A stretch of 64,000 bases of DNA from CAVVJA01 sp963809815 (GTDB taxonomy: Bacteria; Actinomycetota; Actinomycetes; Mycobacteriales; Jatrophihabitantaceae): positions 186,001-250,000 of the forward strand of contig CAWELM010000012.1 of NCBI GenBank assembly GCA_963809815.1, given 5' to 3'. Position 1 is the first letter of the stretch. Each line of letters starts with the position of its first letter. The notes beneath the pieces were generated by a model. It was given only the letters and a program-made list of their open reading frames with translations, had not been told where the DNA came from and ran no database searches. The position numbers and the translations under genes were made by a program. This document shows, piece after piece, positions 9,490-20,081 of the stretch.

Positions 9490-10240
9490 GCAGCCGACTG
9501 ACGCCGGTGTGCTGGTCATCGTTCCGACGTACAACGAGCGGGACAACATCGAGATGATCGTCGAACGGTTACTCGCGGCCTCGCCCGAGGTGCGTGTGCT
9601 GATCGTCGACGACGCCAGCCCCGACGGCACAGGCAAGATCGCTGAGGCGATGAGCGCCGACGACCCACGCGTCGACGTGTTGCATCGCCACGGGAAGGCG
9701 GGACTGGGCGCGGCGTACATCGCGGGTTTCACTTGGGGCCTCGAGCGGGGGTTCGGCGTCCTCGTCGAGATGGACGCGGACGGGTCGCACGCGCCTGAGC
9801 AACTTCCCCAACTCGTGGCAGCTCTGGACCATGCCGATCTCGTGTTGGGATCCCGGTGGGTCGACGGCGGGCGGGTCGTCAACTGGCCCAAATCTCGCGA
9901 GCTGCTCTCGCGCGGAGGGAATATCTACACTCGACTGGCGCTCGGGATCGATCTGCATGACGCGACCGGTGGATATCGCGCGTACCGGCGGGTCGTCCTC
10001 GACACGATCGACTACCGGGCGGTGGCTTCCGAGGGCTACTGCTTTCAGGTCGATCTCGTGTGGCGCGCGGTCCGGGCGGGCTTCCGGGTAGTCGAAGTTC
10101 CGATCACGTTCGCCGAGCGGGAGCGAGGCGACAGCAAAATGAGCCGTTCGATCGTGCGCGAGGCCTTGTGGCGGGTCACCGAGTGGGGGGTCAAGCACCG
10201 AACGCAGCAGGTCAGGGATCTCGTTCGCGGACGTCCGTGA
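9482..10240 (+). CDS. ppm1: Polyprenol monophosphomannose synthase (GT2 family)
   Basis: A GT-A fold glycosyltransferase of about 252 residues, like dolichol-phosphate mannose synthase. VIVPTYNERDNIEMI at the N-terminus, VDDASPDGTG and the metal-binding VEMDADGSH motif are diagnostic. FAERERGDSKMS near the C-terminus is the family's conserved end. It transfers mannose from GDP-mannose to polyprenyl phosphate, supplying lipoglycan and protein mannosylation. The GTG at 9482, with AGGGA six bases upstream, is preferred; TTG at 9476 is in frame. The start overlaps the lnt stop by eight bases, indicating coupling. No C-terminal membrane domain is present, consistent with reliance on Lnt for membrane anchoring as described in mycobacteria. 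Confidence 0.93.
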   Translation: MTEQPTDAGVLVIVPTYNERDNIEMIVERLLAASPEVRVLIVDDASPDGTGKIAEAMSADDPRVDVLHRHGKAGLGAAYIAGFTWGLERGFGVLVEMDADGSHAPEQLPQLVAALDHADLVLGSRWVDGGRVVNWPKSRELLSRGGNIYTRLALGIDLHDATGGYRAYRRVVLDTIDYRAVASEGYCFQVDLVWRAVRAGFRVVEVPITFAERERGDSKMSRSIVREALWRVTEWGVKHRTQQVRDLVRGRP

Positions 10241-10280
10241 TCGCAGCGCGGACCACCGAACATGCGATCGAGCAGATAGT

Positions 10281-10318
10281 GAACCGCGCACCAGTCGGGG
10301 GCGCCTGGTGCGCGGTTC
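10281..10318. terminator. Strong palindromic hairpin between convergent ppm1 and rbpA
   Basis: A perfect 14-bp inverted repeat (GAACCGCGCACCAG and its complement) encloses a 10-base loop. It lies 40 bases after ppm1 and 27 bases from the end of rbpA, so it can terminate transcription from both sides. A long T-run is missing, as is common in high-GC actinobacteria. Confidence 0.85.
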
Positions 10319-10345
10319 GATCTACGGGCGGTGGGCGGCGACGAG

Positions 10346-10693
10346 TTAGGCCGATTTCGTCCCGCGCCGGGCCCTAAGTACATCCAAGCGCTCGGCGAGG
10401 ACCTCTTCGAGGTCGGCAACCGTGCGCCGTTCCATAAGCATGTCCCAATGAGTGCGCGGCGCCTTGGTCTTCTTCGTCTCGGGCTCCGGGCCATCGATCA
10501 ACTGGGCCGCCAGTCCGTCGAGCCGGCATTCCCACGACGCTGGGATGTCAGCGTCCTCCGAGAACGGCACCGTGAACTGATGCCCGCGCGGGCACTCATA
10601 AGCAGCAACGTTCCGCGGAGCTGGCTCAGCTCCGTATTCCGTCTCATAGCTCACAGCGCCCAGCCGGCTACCCCGCAGGGTGCGATCTGCCAT
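10346..10693 (-). CDS. rbpA: RNA polymerase-binding protein RbpA
   Basis: A 115-residue actinobacterial transcription factor that binds the principal sigma factor and RNA polymerase and stabilises the open complex. The start MADRTLRGSRLGA, the YETE motif, a central Cys/His domain (ECPRGH and SWECRLD) and the C-terminal sigma-interacting helix (HWDMLMERR, EEVLAERL) are all present. Three of four zinc ligands known from Streptomyces RbpA seem kept (C34, H38, C56) while the fourth position is Asp, so zinc binding is uncertain. The ATG at 10693 has GGGAGGTG seven bases upstream; longer in-frame starts lack homology. The order ppm1-rbpA matches Rv2051c-Rv2050. Confidence 0.96.
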   Translation of the reverse strand: MADRTLRGSRLGAVSYETEYGAEPAPRNVAAYECPRGHQFTVPFSEDADIPASWECRLDGLAAQLIDGPEPETKKTKAPRTHWDMLMERRTVADLEEVLAERLDVLRARRGTKSA

Positions 10694-10735
10694 AGTGGGC
10701 ACCTCCCGTTTCACATCCTGGATTCCACTCACGTA

Positions 10736-10762
10736 AACGATCGACGCAAGGGCAGGATTCCC
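10736..10762 (-). promoter_or_regulatory. SigR-type promoter of rbpA
   Basis: On the minus strand GGGAAT (10762-10757) is followed after exactly 18 bases by GTT (10738-10736). This fits the SigR/SigH oxidative-stress sigma consensus GGAAT-N18-GTT. It lies 43 bases upstream of the rbpA start codon. In Streptomyces rbpA is a known SigR target, so the prediction is consistent with family knowledge. Confidence 0.7.
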
Positions 10763-10837
10763 GCCGCTACCGGTAATACGAGATGACGGGTTGATTGGTT
10801 CTCGATCTAGCTGTGACCTCGCTGAGGAGATGGCGCC

Positions 10838-11320
10838 ATGACCGTGATGCCGACCGACGTGAGCCGGTTGGAGCGGGAGAAGATCTTGCCTGTAATCGCT
10901 TCCACCCAGGCGCGAGTCAATCATTTGCCCGCTAATCGCCTGATTGCGGCGGGAATCGGCGGCGGGCGCATTGCGATCGGTGTGAGCTTCCTCTCATCTC
11001 CGATCACGTTTCTCCGGCTGATCGGTCTCGACACCGCCAGCGCGGCCCGGGTGACCTGGCTTGCCCGCATCGCTGGTATTCGCGACGTCGTTCTCGGTAC
11101 TGGGACGCTCGTCGCTTCGGTGACCGGCCGCGATGAGACGTCCTGGCTGCTCGCGGGAGCAGCGTGCGATGCCGTCGATGCCGTGGTTACCGGCGCAGCA
11201 GCGCGCGATCGCCGGATCGGCCGGTTCCGCGGCGCTCTGGTGACCGCGGGTGCTATCGCTTCGGCCGCCGCGGGCGTCGCGGCGTTGGCAATGGGTCGGC
11301 CAAGGCCTGAACCAGACTGA
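10838..11320 (+). CDS. Small membrane protein (DUF4267-like)
   Basis: A 160-residue protein with a charged N-terminus (about residues 1-30) followed by four likely transmembrane helices: around residues 38-58 (AAGIGGGRIAIGVSFL), 80-103, 108-125 and 133-152. It ends in a short basic-acidic tail. The ATG at 10838 has GAGGAGA eight bases upstream. The layout resembles actinobacterial DUF4267-type proteins, but I do not recognise a defined function and the family assignment is tentative. It is divergent from rbpA and separated from it by 144 bases that carry the rbpA SigR-type promoter, so co-regulation by stress is possible but not shown. Confidence 0.75.
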   Translation: MTVMPTDVSRLEREKILPVIASTQARVNHLPANRLIAAGIGGGRIAIGVSFLSSPITFLRLIGLDTASAARVTWLARIAGIRDVVLGTGTLVASVTGRDETSWLLAGAACDAVDAVVTGAAARDRRIGRFRGALVTAGAIASAAAGVAALAMGRPRPEPD

Positions 11321-11356
11321 CGGTCGTTCGGCTCTCGTCGGGATGGCCTCCTGATT

Positions 11357-12130
11357 TCAGCCATCTCGTGGTGGGCCCGCGAGCCACTGGCCGCGCTGCG
11401 TGAGGACCTCTCGCAACACATCGGCCCGGTCCGTCATCACTCCGTCAACGCCCAAGTCGAGCAGCTGACCCATCTCCGTGGCGTCGTTGACCGTCCATAC
11501 GTGCACAGGCAGACCAAGCCGGTGCGCGGCCGCGAGGAAGTGCCCATCGACAAGCCGCGCCCGGCCGAGCGCCGCGGGCACCTGCGCACACGCACCGCGG
11601 ATTTGCCGGACCGGAAGCCGTCCGACCATGGCGGCGGCGCGCAGCCTAATGGCTTCCCGCGGCCCCAACGCGGTGCACAACTGCGGGCCGAGCGCATCGC
11701 GGACCGCCCCGACTCGGGCGTCGGAGAACGCTCCGACACAGACCCGGTCGATCGTCCTGGTTCGCCGGATGGCATCGATCGTCGGGCCAATGCTGTGTTC
11801 GGCTTTCACATCGAGGTTGATGCACACACCGGGCCAGGCCGTCAGAACGTCGACGAGCAACGGGATCGGCTCGGTACCCGCGATGCGCGCCTGCTGGACG
11901 ACCCGCCACGGGAGCCCGGCGACTCGGCCGCGCCGATCGGTCACCCGATCGAGCGCGGCGTCATGAAAAGCCAAAGCCACCCCATCGGCAGTCACCCGCA
12001 CATCCGTCTCGAGGTACCGATAACCGAGCCGCACCGCGTTCTCGAAAGCGGCCATGGAGTTCTCCGCACCGTCGGGCGCGAATCCCCGGTGGGCGAAGGC
12101 GACCGGAGGGGTCGAATCCAGAAACGCCAT
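11357..12130 (-). CDS. Glycerophosphodiester phosphodiesterase
   Basis: A 257-residue GDPD-family TIM-barrel enzyme that hydrolyses glycerophosphodiesters to glycerol-3-phosphate and an alcohol. The signature FAHRGFAPDGAENSMAAF near residues 13-30 supplies the first catalytic His and the Glu. YLETDVRVTADG and LAFHDAALDRVTD supply the second His and metal ligands, and VHVWTVND closes the barrel. The ATG at 12130 is chosen because homology starts there and because it overlaps the stop of the upstream DUF885 gene (TGATG), implying translational coupling. No signal peptide is visible, so a cytoplasmic role in lipid head-group recycling is likely. Confidence 0.9.
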   Translation of the reverse strand: MAFLDSTPPVAFAHRGFAPDGAENSMAAFENAVRLGYRYLETDVRVTADGVALAFHDAALDRVTDRRGRVAGLPWRVVQQARIAGTEPIPLLVDVLTAWPGVCINLDVKAEHSIGPTIDAIRRTRTIDRVCVGAFSDARVGAVRDALGPQLCTALGPREAIRLRAAAMVGRLPVRQIRGACAQVPAALGRARLVDGHFLAAAHRLGLPVHVWTVNDATEMGQLLDLGVDGVMTDRADVLREVLTQRGQWLAGPPRDG

Positions 12131-13782
12131 CACAGTCCGAGCAGCGGGCGCAGGTGCCGAACCGGGGGAGATCCCAAGCTGAGAACGGTGTCGTGCCGCC
12201 GCCGCTCGGTCCATTCGGGGTGCGCCTGCCGCAGATCCCGTAGCAAGTCGCGAACCTCGCAGTAGCCGACGTAATAGGTCGACAGCTGGGTAGCGGTCAG
12301 TTGTACCCGACGCCACTTGCCCGCCGCCTCGCCGTGCTCCTGAAACCCGCGGCCGACCATCAGCGCCATAGCCTGCGCCTCGTCCAAATCACCCAGGTGA
12401 TAGCGGACGTCCATGATGGCGTTGATGATCATGCGCAGCTGCATCTTGAGCTGCTGCATGCGCAGAGCTGCACCGGCGGCGGGGGAGACCGCTGACCGAT
12501 AGCCGTGATCGGCCATGAGTTCCTCGCCGTAGACTGCCCAGCCTTCCACGAACGATCCGCTCCACCAGACCGCGCGGACCGGCGTGGTGCCGCGATAGCG
12601 GTTGGAGTGCGCAAGTTGTAATGCGTGTCCAGGCATAGCCTCGTGCGCAACGAGATCGTGCAGCATGTGCCGGTTGTATTCGCGGTAGAACGAGTGGACT
12701 TGATCGACGGACCAGCCAGCGGGCGTGGGCGAGACCGCGAGCTCGGTCGGCGGCGGGGTGACCTCGAGCGGACCGGCGGGGCGGCAGTAGGCCACGGCCA
12801 CACCGCGGTCGATCTCCGGCATGGCGACGACGTCGATCGGATCGTCGAACACCGTGATCAGGTCGCGGCTGCGTAAGAAATCAGTAGCGCTGGCCAGCGC
12901 ATCCCGGCACTCGCGCAGCACGGAAATGTCCGAGGGCGCGTCGCCGGCCAACTCATCCAACACCTGCCGGACCGTGCCCGTGTCCGGCCGGGCGACATTG
13001 GCCAGGCGTCCGGCCGCGTCGACTATGCGCTCGGTGACGGCCGTCAGGTCGGCCTCGGCTCGGGCCAGTAGGTCAGCCGGGTCGAACACCGTATCCAACG
13101 TGAGCGCGAGCTGGGCGGCGAATCGCTGGCGACCGAGCCGCGGATCGTGGTCAGCGAGTCGGCGCTGGTTGGCCAGCCATTCCTTGTGGGCGATGATCGC
13201 TGCGCGGGCTCGGTCAATCACGGCGCTGAGGTCGCCCGCAGAGCGCGTCTGGGCGATTGCCACCGAGATCGTGTCGTCAAGGAGCCGTAGTGTGCCGTCG
13301 AGTTGAGCCTGGGCGGTGTCCAGATGAATGACCGACATCACGCCCAATCGTTCGCGGGCGGCAGCCAGGTAGGCGGGGACCGCGCGCAGACGCTGCGTGA
13401 GGTGGCGTAACCGCTCTTCCAGTGGCGCGAAGTCGCGCGACACCAGGGCATAAAGGCCGTTGCCCGGGTTGTGGTGCATCGGGTCCCACTCGGCCGAGCG
13501 AATCTGATCCAGCTCGAACAGCTCGGCCCGCAACGCGGTCCGCAAGATCGCGGCGTCCACCCGGTCGTCGGCCGAACTGACGCCGGCAGCGTCGACCGCG
13601 GCCAGCTGATCGTGTAGCTCGGCCCGGCGAACGTCCGCGGCTGCGGGGGACGGGTCGGGCAGCATGCCATCATGGCGGTGCTCTCCGAGGAAGGTCGCAT
13701 TGACCGGATCGTGCGCGAGCGTGCTCGCGAGTACCTGGGTGGCAACGTCGGAAAACGGTCGGGCCCGAGTTGCCATCATCAC
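12130..13782 (-). CDS. DUF885 family protein (putative zinc peptidase-like)
   Basis: A 550-residue protein of the DUF885 family. The conserved HEAMPGHALQLAHSNRYR element lies at about residues 380-397; the His-Glu...His pattern resembles a metallopeptidase active site, and members are annotated as putative M32-like or uncharacterised hydrolases. VRYHLGDLDEAQAM near the C-terminus is also family-typical. No signal peptide is obvious. The start is GTG at 13782, with two in-frame ATGs directly after it. It overlaps the preceding small membrane protein gene by four bases and the following GDPD gene by one, so the three form one operon. The substrate is unknown. Confidence 0.85.
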   Translation of the reverse strand: MMMATRARPFSDVATQVLASTLAHDPVNATFLGEHRHDGMLPDPSPAAADVRRAELHDQLAAVDAAGVSSADDRVDAAILRTALRAELFELDQIRSAEWDPMHHNPGNGLYALVSRDFAPLEERLRHLTQRLRAVPAYLAAARERLGVMSVIHLDTAQAQLDGTLRLLDDTISVAIAQTRSAGDLSAVIDRARAAIIAHKEWLANQRRLADHDPRLGRQRFAAQLALTLDTVFDPADLLARAEADLTAVTERIVDAAGRLANVARPDTGTVRQVLDELAGDAPSDISVLRECRDALASATDFLRSRDLITVFDDPIDVVAMPEIDRGVAVAYCRPAGPLEVTPPPTELAVSPTPAGWSVDQVHSFYREYNRHMLHDLVAHEAMPGHALQLAHSNRYRGTTPVRAVWWSGSFVEGWAVYGEELMADHGYRSAVSPAAGAALRMQQLKMQLRMIINAIMDVRYHLGDLDEAQAMALMVGRGFQEHGEAAGKWRRVQLTATQLSTYYVGYCEVRDLLRDLRQAHPEWTERRRHDTVLSLGSPPVRHLRPLLGL

Positions 13783-14000
13783 CGCGCCGGCTGTGCGGAG
13801 AGCGATCGCGGCGAGCCGGAGACTCCTGGCGATGACGCGCCGCGGCCCAATGTGAAGGCAAGAACGACAGCAGCAATGGCGAGCAACGCGAGAGCACCGA
13901 TAGCGACAAACGCAACCATGCGATTTCCCCGAACTATGTCGGCGTGAGCCGGCCCTGACGGACGTCCGGACGATGTCGCGTCCGGCTCGGGATCGGTCAT
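13779..14000 (-). CDS. Small single-span membrane protein
   Basis: A 73-residue protein with a short polar N-terminus (TDPEPDATSSGRPSG), one transmembrane helix (MVAFVAIGALALLAIAAVVLAF, about residues 28-49) and a Ser/Gly-rich tail. The ATG at 14000 has GGAAGG seven bases upstream. It is the first gene of the operon with DUF885 and GDPD (stop overlaps the next start). It has no recognised domain. Its start codon faces the FUSC gene 140 bases away, leaving a short divergent promoter region. Confidence 0.7.
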   Translation of the reverse strand: MTDPEPDATSSGRPSGPAHADIVRGNRMVAFVAIGALALLAIAAVVLAFTLGRGASSPGVSGSPRSLSAQPAR

Positions 14001-14139
14001 GAGCCGCCTTCCGTCGATAACTCCGCCGGATAAAACCCTAGTCTCGGACGGTCGCCGAATCGGATCTTGGAGCAGCGCTCGGCGACCGCTTACCTCGAGG
14101 ATCATCGCGGCGGACCGGCGGCGGATACGCTCACCTGCG

Positions 14140-16359
14140 ATGCGCATTACGGATTGGGTGGCGGCGAAGGACCCCGATTACCTCGCGCTCCGACGTGCGG
14201 TGCGGGCGGCCATCGTGGCGCCGATCTGCCTGGCACTCACCGTCGAGGTTATCGGCGACGCCGCCATGGCGACATTCGCCGTGTTCGCTGCCATCGGCCT
14301 TTTGATCTTGGTTGACATCCCCGGCCCGATGAGACAGCGCCTTGCGAACTACGCCGCGCTCGCCGGGGCGGGCGCCGTCCTGGTCTGCCTCGCCACGCCG
14401 CTCTCCGGCAACGTGTGGCTGGCGACGATCAGCATGGCGCTCGTCGGCTTCGCGATCGTCTTCGTCGGGGTCCTCAGCTCGGTGCTGGCGGCATCGACCA
14501 CCGCCTTGCTGCTGGCCTGGATCCTCCCGGTCTCGACGCAAGCCCCCGCAGCGGACATTCCCGCCCGAGTGTCCGGCTGGGGTCTGGGGTCCGCACTGGC
14601 CATCCTCGCGCTTGCGCTGATATGGCCGCCGAAGGCTAACGACCCGTTGCGCGAGCAGGCCGGCGAAACGTGCCGGCGAACCGCCATTCGGCTCCGCGGG
14701 CAGGCAACAGCAGCAATGGATCGTTCGAGCGCACAGGCGCGGGCCGAAGATCCCGAGCTAGCGGCCGCCGCGGACGCGGCGATGAGCAAACTCAAGCGGA
14801 CCTTCCGCCGGACACCGTACCGGCCTACGACTCTCTCCACGGGTGGTCGAGCGATGGTTCGGATGATCGACGAACTCGACTGGGTCTCTGTCGTCGCCAA
14901 CCAGTACGGGTTGGCCGTCAAGCAGGCGCCCGCGGTCGCCGATGTGGCCGCAGTGTGGGACGCGGCCGCTGATGTGCTTGATCGATGCGCCGACATACTC
15001 GGTTTGCCGTCCGACGCCAATTCGCAGGCGGCACGAGCGGCGTTGGACGCTGCCCTCGAGCGACTCGAGGCTGCGATGCACGTCGTCCGGCACAGCGCCA
15101 CAATTCGCAGCCAGCTGGTGTTTACGTCGTGTGAGCCGTCGTTCCGCGGCCAGGAGCTGAGCTACGCCGTGCGTCAGGTCGGCCGCAATGTCGCGCTGAT
15201 GGCAGCGGCGGACGCACGGTCGTTTGTCGATCGGCTGCTCGGCCGCACGCCCGACATGCAAAGCTCGCTAGGGGTGGCACGGTTTCGTGCGCGATCACAC
15301 TTCGACGTCCGGTCGGTGTGGTTGCACAACAGCCTTCGTTCGGCGGCGGCCTTGGCTGTCGCCGTTTTCGTGGCAACCACGCTCGGGGTGCAGCACTCCT
15401 TCTGGGTGGTTCTCGGCGTGCTCTCCGTCCTTCGCTCAACGGCACTCAACACCGGACAGAACGCAGTGCGCGGCCTGGTCGGCACCGTTGTCGGATTCGT
15501 CGTCGGCGGCGCGATCCTGATCGGAATCGGCACCAACACGGTCGTGCTCTGGGTGCTGCTGCCGATCGCGGTGCTCGCAGCTGGCTTCGCCCCGGCGGCT
15601 ATTTCCTTCCTTGCTGGTCAGGCCGCATTCACGGTTGTGGTGGTGATGCTGTTCAACATCATCCACCCGGCCGGATGGCGAGTAGGTCTCATCCGGGTCG
15701 AGGACGTCGCAATCGGGTGCCTCGTCAGCCTGGTCGTTGGCTTGGTCTTCTGGCCGAGGGGTGCGGCAACCGCGCTCGGCGTCGCGCTCAGCGCCGCATA
15801 TCGCAGCAGCTCGCACTATCTCAGCCGGGCGATCGACGCGAATCTGACCGGTCGAGGGGGAGCTGCGACCGCGGAGAAGGCCGCCGCACTCGCTGACTTC
15901 GGTCGTCTCGACGACGCGTTCCGTCAATTCCTGGCCGAGCGCGGTGCCAAGCACGTGCCGTTGGCCGAGGCCAGTTCGCTCGTGACCGGGACCGTCGCGC
16001 TTCGCCTTTCGGCCGACGCAGTGGTCGATCTGTGGCACGACGTCGATGGCGCGAAGAACCTGGCGAACGCCGACCGCGCGGTCGTGGCGTCGGCCGAGCA
16101 GATTGAGCGCTGGTACGACTCGCTGGCCGAGAGCTTGAGCCTTGACGGGCAGCTGCCACCTGATCCGATCAGCGGGAAGCAGATCGGAGAAGATCGGTGG
16201 GCTGCCGCGCTCGCCGCGGACACCGTGCCCGGAACCGAGATGGCCGCCGTCCGGGTCATCTGGACGGCCGACCACTTGGACGCTGCGCGCCGGCAGCAGC
16301 CAAAGCTGGTGGAGGCGGCTCGGATGGCCGCCAAAAGCCGGGGAGCCTGGCTGACCTGA
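14140..16359 (+). CDS. FUSC-family membrane protein (aromatic acid exporter-like)
   Basis: A 739-residue protein with the fusaric-acid-resistance/YccS-type layout. A first block of about five to six membrane helices (residues 20-165) is followed by a long cytoplasmic helical region. A second membrane block (about 395-540, beginning at LRSAAALAVAVFVATTLGV) precedes a final soluble helical region. The second block carries the FUSC_2 pattern with GTVVGFVVGG and FWPRGAA. Such proteins are thought to export aromatic acids or related compounds, or to affect envelope permeability. The ATG at 14140 is favoured because homology to membrane segment 1 starts just after it; an upstream in-frame ATG at 13999 would add 47 low-complexity Arg/Ser-rich residues and overlap the divergent gene. 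Confidence 0.85.
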   Translation: MRITDWVAAKDPDYLALRRAVRAAIVAPICLALTVEVIGDAAMATFAVFAAIGLLILVDIPGPMRQRLANYAALAGAGAVLVCLATPLSGNVWLATISMALVGFAIVFVGVLSSVLAASTTALLLAWILPVSTQAPAADIPARVSGWGLGSALAILALALIWPPKANDPLREQAGETCRRTAIRLRGQATAAMDRSSAQARAEDPELAAAADAAMSKLKRTFRRTPYRPTTLSTGGRAMVRMIDELDWVSVVANQYGLAVKQAPAVADVAAVWDAAADVLDRCADILGLPSDANSQAARAALDAALERLEAAMHVVRHSATIRSQLVFTSCEPSFRGQELSYAVRQVGRNVALMAAADARSFVDRLLGRTPDMQSSLGVARFRARSHFDVRSVWLHNSLRSAAALAVAVFVATTLGVQHSFWVVLGVLSVLRSTALNTGQNAVRGLVGTVVGFVVGGAILIGIGTNTVVLWVLLPIAVLAAGFAPAAISFLAGQAAFTVVVVMLFNIIHPAGWRVGLIRVEDVAIGCLVSLVVGLVFWPRGAATALGVALSAAYRSSSHYLSRAIDANLTGRGGAATAEKAAALADFGRLDDAFRQFLAERGAKHVPLAEASSLVTGTVALRLSADAVVDLWHDVDGAKNLANADRAVVASAEQIERWYDSLAESLSLDGQLPPDPISGKQIGEDRWAAALAADTVPGTEMAAVRVIWTADHLDAARRQQPKLVEAARMAAKSRGAWLT

Positions 16360-16393
16360 GCGGTCGGCCCGCCGACGTGGCAGGATTTTGCAG

Positions 16394-16843
16394 GTGACGA
16401 GCAGACCGGCCGAAGCGCAGCGCCTGCGCGACCTGGCGCGGCTGCGACAAGTCCGAGACCGGATCGATCGGGAATATGCGCAGCCGCTGGACGTCGAGGC
16501 GCTAGCCCGGGACGCGCACATGTCGGCTGGGCACCTGAGCCGGGAGTTCCGGCAGGCCTACGGCGAGTCGCCGTACAGCTACTTGATGACGCGGCGCATC
16601 GAACGCGCGATGGCGTTGTTGCGTCGCGGTGACCTCAGTGTCACCGAGGTCTGTTTCGCGGTCGGCTGCTCGTCGCTGGGCACCTTCAGCACCCGCTTCA
16701 CCGAGCTGGTCGGTATGCCGCCGAGCGCATATAGGCGTCAGGCGGCGCAGGCGACCGCCGGGATGCCGCCGTGCGTGGCGAAACAGGTGACCAGACCGAT
16801 CAGGAATCGAGAAGCGCCGGCCACCGAGCCGCAGTTAGCGTGA
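16394..16843 (+). CDS. AraC-family transcriptional regulator (DNA-binding domain only)
   Basis: A short regulator of about 149 residues that consists of an AraC/XylS DNA-binding domain with two helix-turn-helix units. The first is LDVEALARDAHMSAGHLSREF; the second is LSVTEVCFAVGCSSLGTFSTRF followed by the family's F-x-x-x-x-G-x-x-P-x-x-Y/R element (FTELVGMPPSAYRR). It lacks a separate sensor domain. The start is GTG at 16394 (TTG at 16388 possible). The stop overlaps or abuts the VOC gene. An AraC-VOC-short UvrA order recurs in actinobacteria from memory, suggesting a shared task, perhaps response to a DNA-active or electrophilic compound. Confidence 0.9.
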   Translation: MTSRPAEAQRLRDLARLRQVRDRIDREYAQPLDVEALARDAHMSAGHLSREFRQAYGESPYSYLMTRRIERAMALLRRGDLSVTEVCFAVGCSSLGTFSTRFTELVGMPPSAYRRQAAQATAGMPPCVAKQVTRPIRNREAPATEPQLA

Positions 16844-16848
16844 CCGTC

Positions 16849-17259
16849 ATGGACATCACCATTCACGCGAGCTTCCTGCCCCACAACGACCCGGAGGCAA
16901 CGCTGGCCTTCTACCGTGACGCCCTCGGCTTCGAGGTCCGCAATGACGTCGGATACGGCGGGATGCACTGGATCACGGTCGGCCCCGCCGACCAGCCCGA
17001 CACGGCCATCGTCCTGTATCCACCGGCCGCTACTCCGGGCGTCACCGACGACGAACGCCGCACCATCGCCGAGATGATGGCCAAGGGCAGCTTCGGCCAG
17101 GTTCTCATGGCCACCAAGGACGTGGACGGCACGTTCGACCGGCTGCAGGCCCGCGACGTCGAGGTCGTCCAGGAGCCGACCGACCAGCCGTACGGGGTCC
17201 GTGACTGCGCGTTCCGCGACCCTTCCGGCAATCTGATCCGCATCCAAGAGCTGGGCTGA
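16849..17259 (+). CDS. VOC-superfamily protein (glyoxalase/bleomycin-resistance fold)
   Basis: A 136-residue protein of the vicinal oxygen chelate superfamily with two beta-alpha-beta-beta-beta modules. DPEATLAFYRDALGFEVRND is the first and DVDGTFDRLQARDVEVVQEP the second, closing with FRDPSGNLIRIQEL. His and Glu positions could bind a metal. Members act as glyoxalases, dioxygenases or drug-binding proteins; the ligand is unknown. ATG 16849 is used; a GTG at 16840 that overlaps the AraC stop (GTGA) is also possible. It sits between the AraC regulator and the UvrA-like gene, 27 bases from the latter. Confidence 0.88.
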   Translation: MDITIHASFLPHNDPEATLAFYRDALGFEVRNDVGYGGMHWITVGPADQPDTAIVLYPPAATPGVTDDERRTIAEMMAKGSFGQVLMATKDVDGTFDRLQARDVEVVQEPTDQPYGVRDCAFRDPSGNLIRIQELG

Positions 17260-17286
17260 GCCGGCGGGATCCTCGGCCTGGAAACG

Positions 17287-19677
<2,391 letters not shown>

Positions 19678-20081
19678 TCGAGGCCTTTGGGTGGGCCGGC
19701 CGGCTGGGGCCGCCCCGCTCATCGATCGTGATCTTGGACGTACGTACCGCTCTCAGGCGACGGTACGGCCAGGATCATCAGCCAAACCCCGTCCGCCGAT
19801 AATCGACATTATGTCAGGTTGAGGCCAGATGGAGGATGCTGAGCCCTCCTGATGCTGTTGGGGCTGTTGGGGCTGTTGATATCCCTGAGCATTGGGCCAC
19901 GGCCGCTCCCCCGGTGCCAGCTCAGATCAACCACTCTGCAGTAGGCGCATGAGCGGGCTCGACTCGCCCTCCTACCCGCCACGGAGTTGACCGTTGACCG
20001 ATTCCAGTCAGCTGCACCAAATACGCAATGCGTTATGTCAAGTCGAACTCATCTTGATCGCGATGCCAGCCACCGCACTAC
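19678..20081. other. Gene-free gap between the UvrA-like gene and the acyltransferase gene
   Basis: About 400 bases without a credible gene. It holds a 7-bp perfect inverted repeat with 11-base loop at 19743-19767 (CGTACCG arms) and a short tandem run of the unit ctgttgggg at 19856-19880. It also has a small hairpin GGAGG...CCTCC near 19832-19850 and a duplicated ttgaccg near 19987. The first hairpin could be a terminator for the upstream operon. No RNA gene is recognised. Confidence 0.6.
19743..19767. terminator. Possible terminator hairpin after the UvrA-like gene
   Basis: Perfect CGTACCG / CGGTACG arms with an 11-base loop lie 65 bases downstream of the UvrA-like stop. There is no T-run. 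An operator role is an alternative. Confidence 0.35.
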
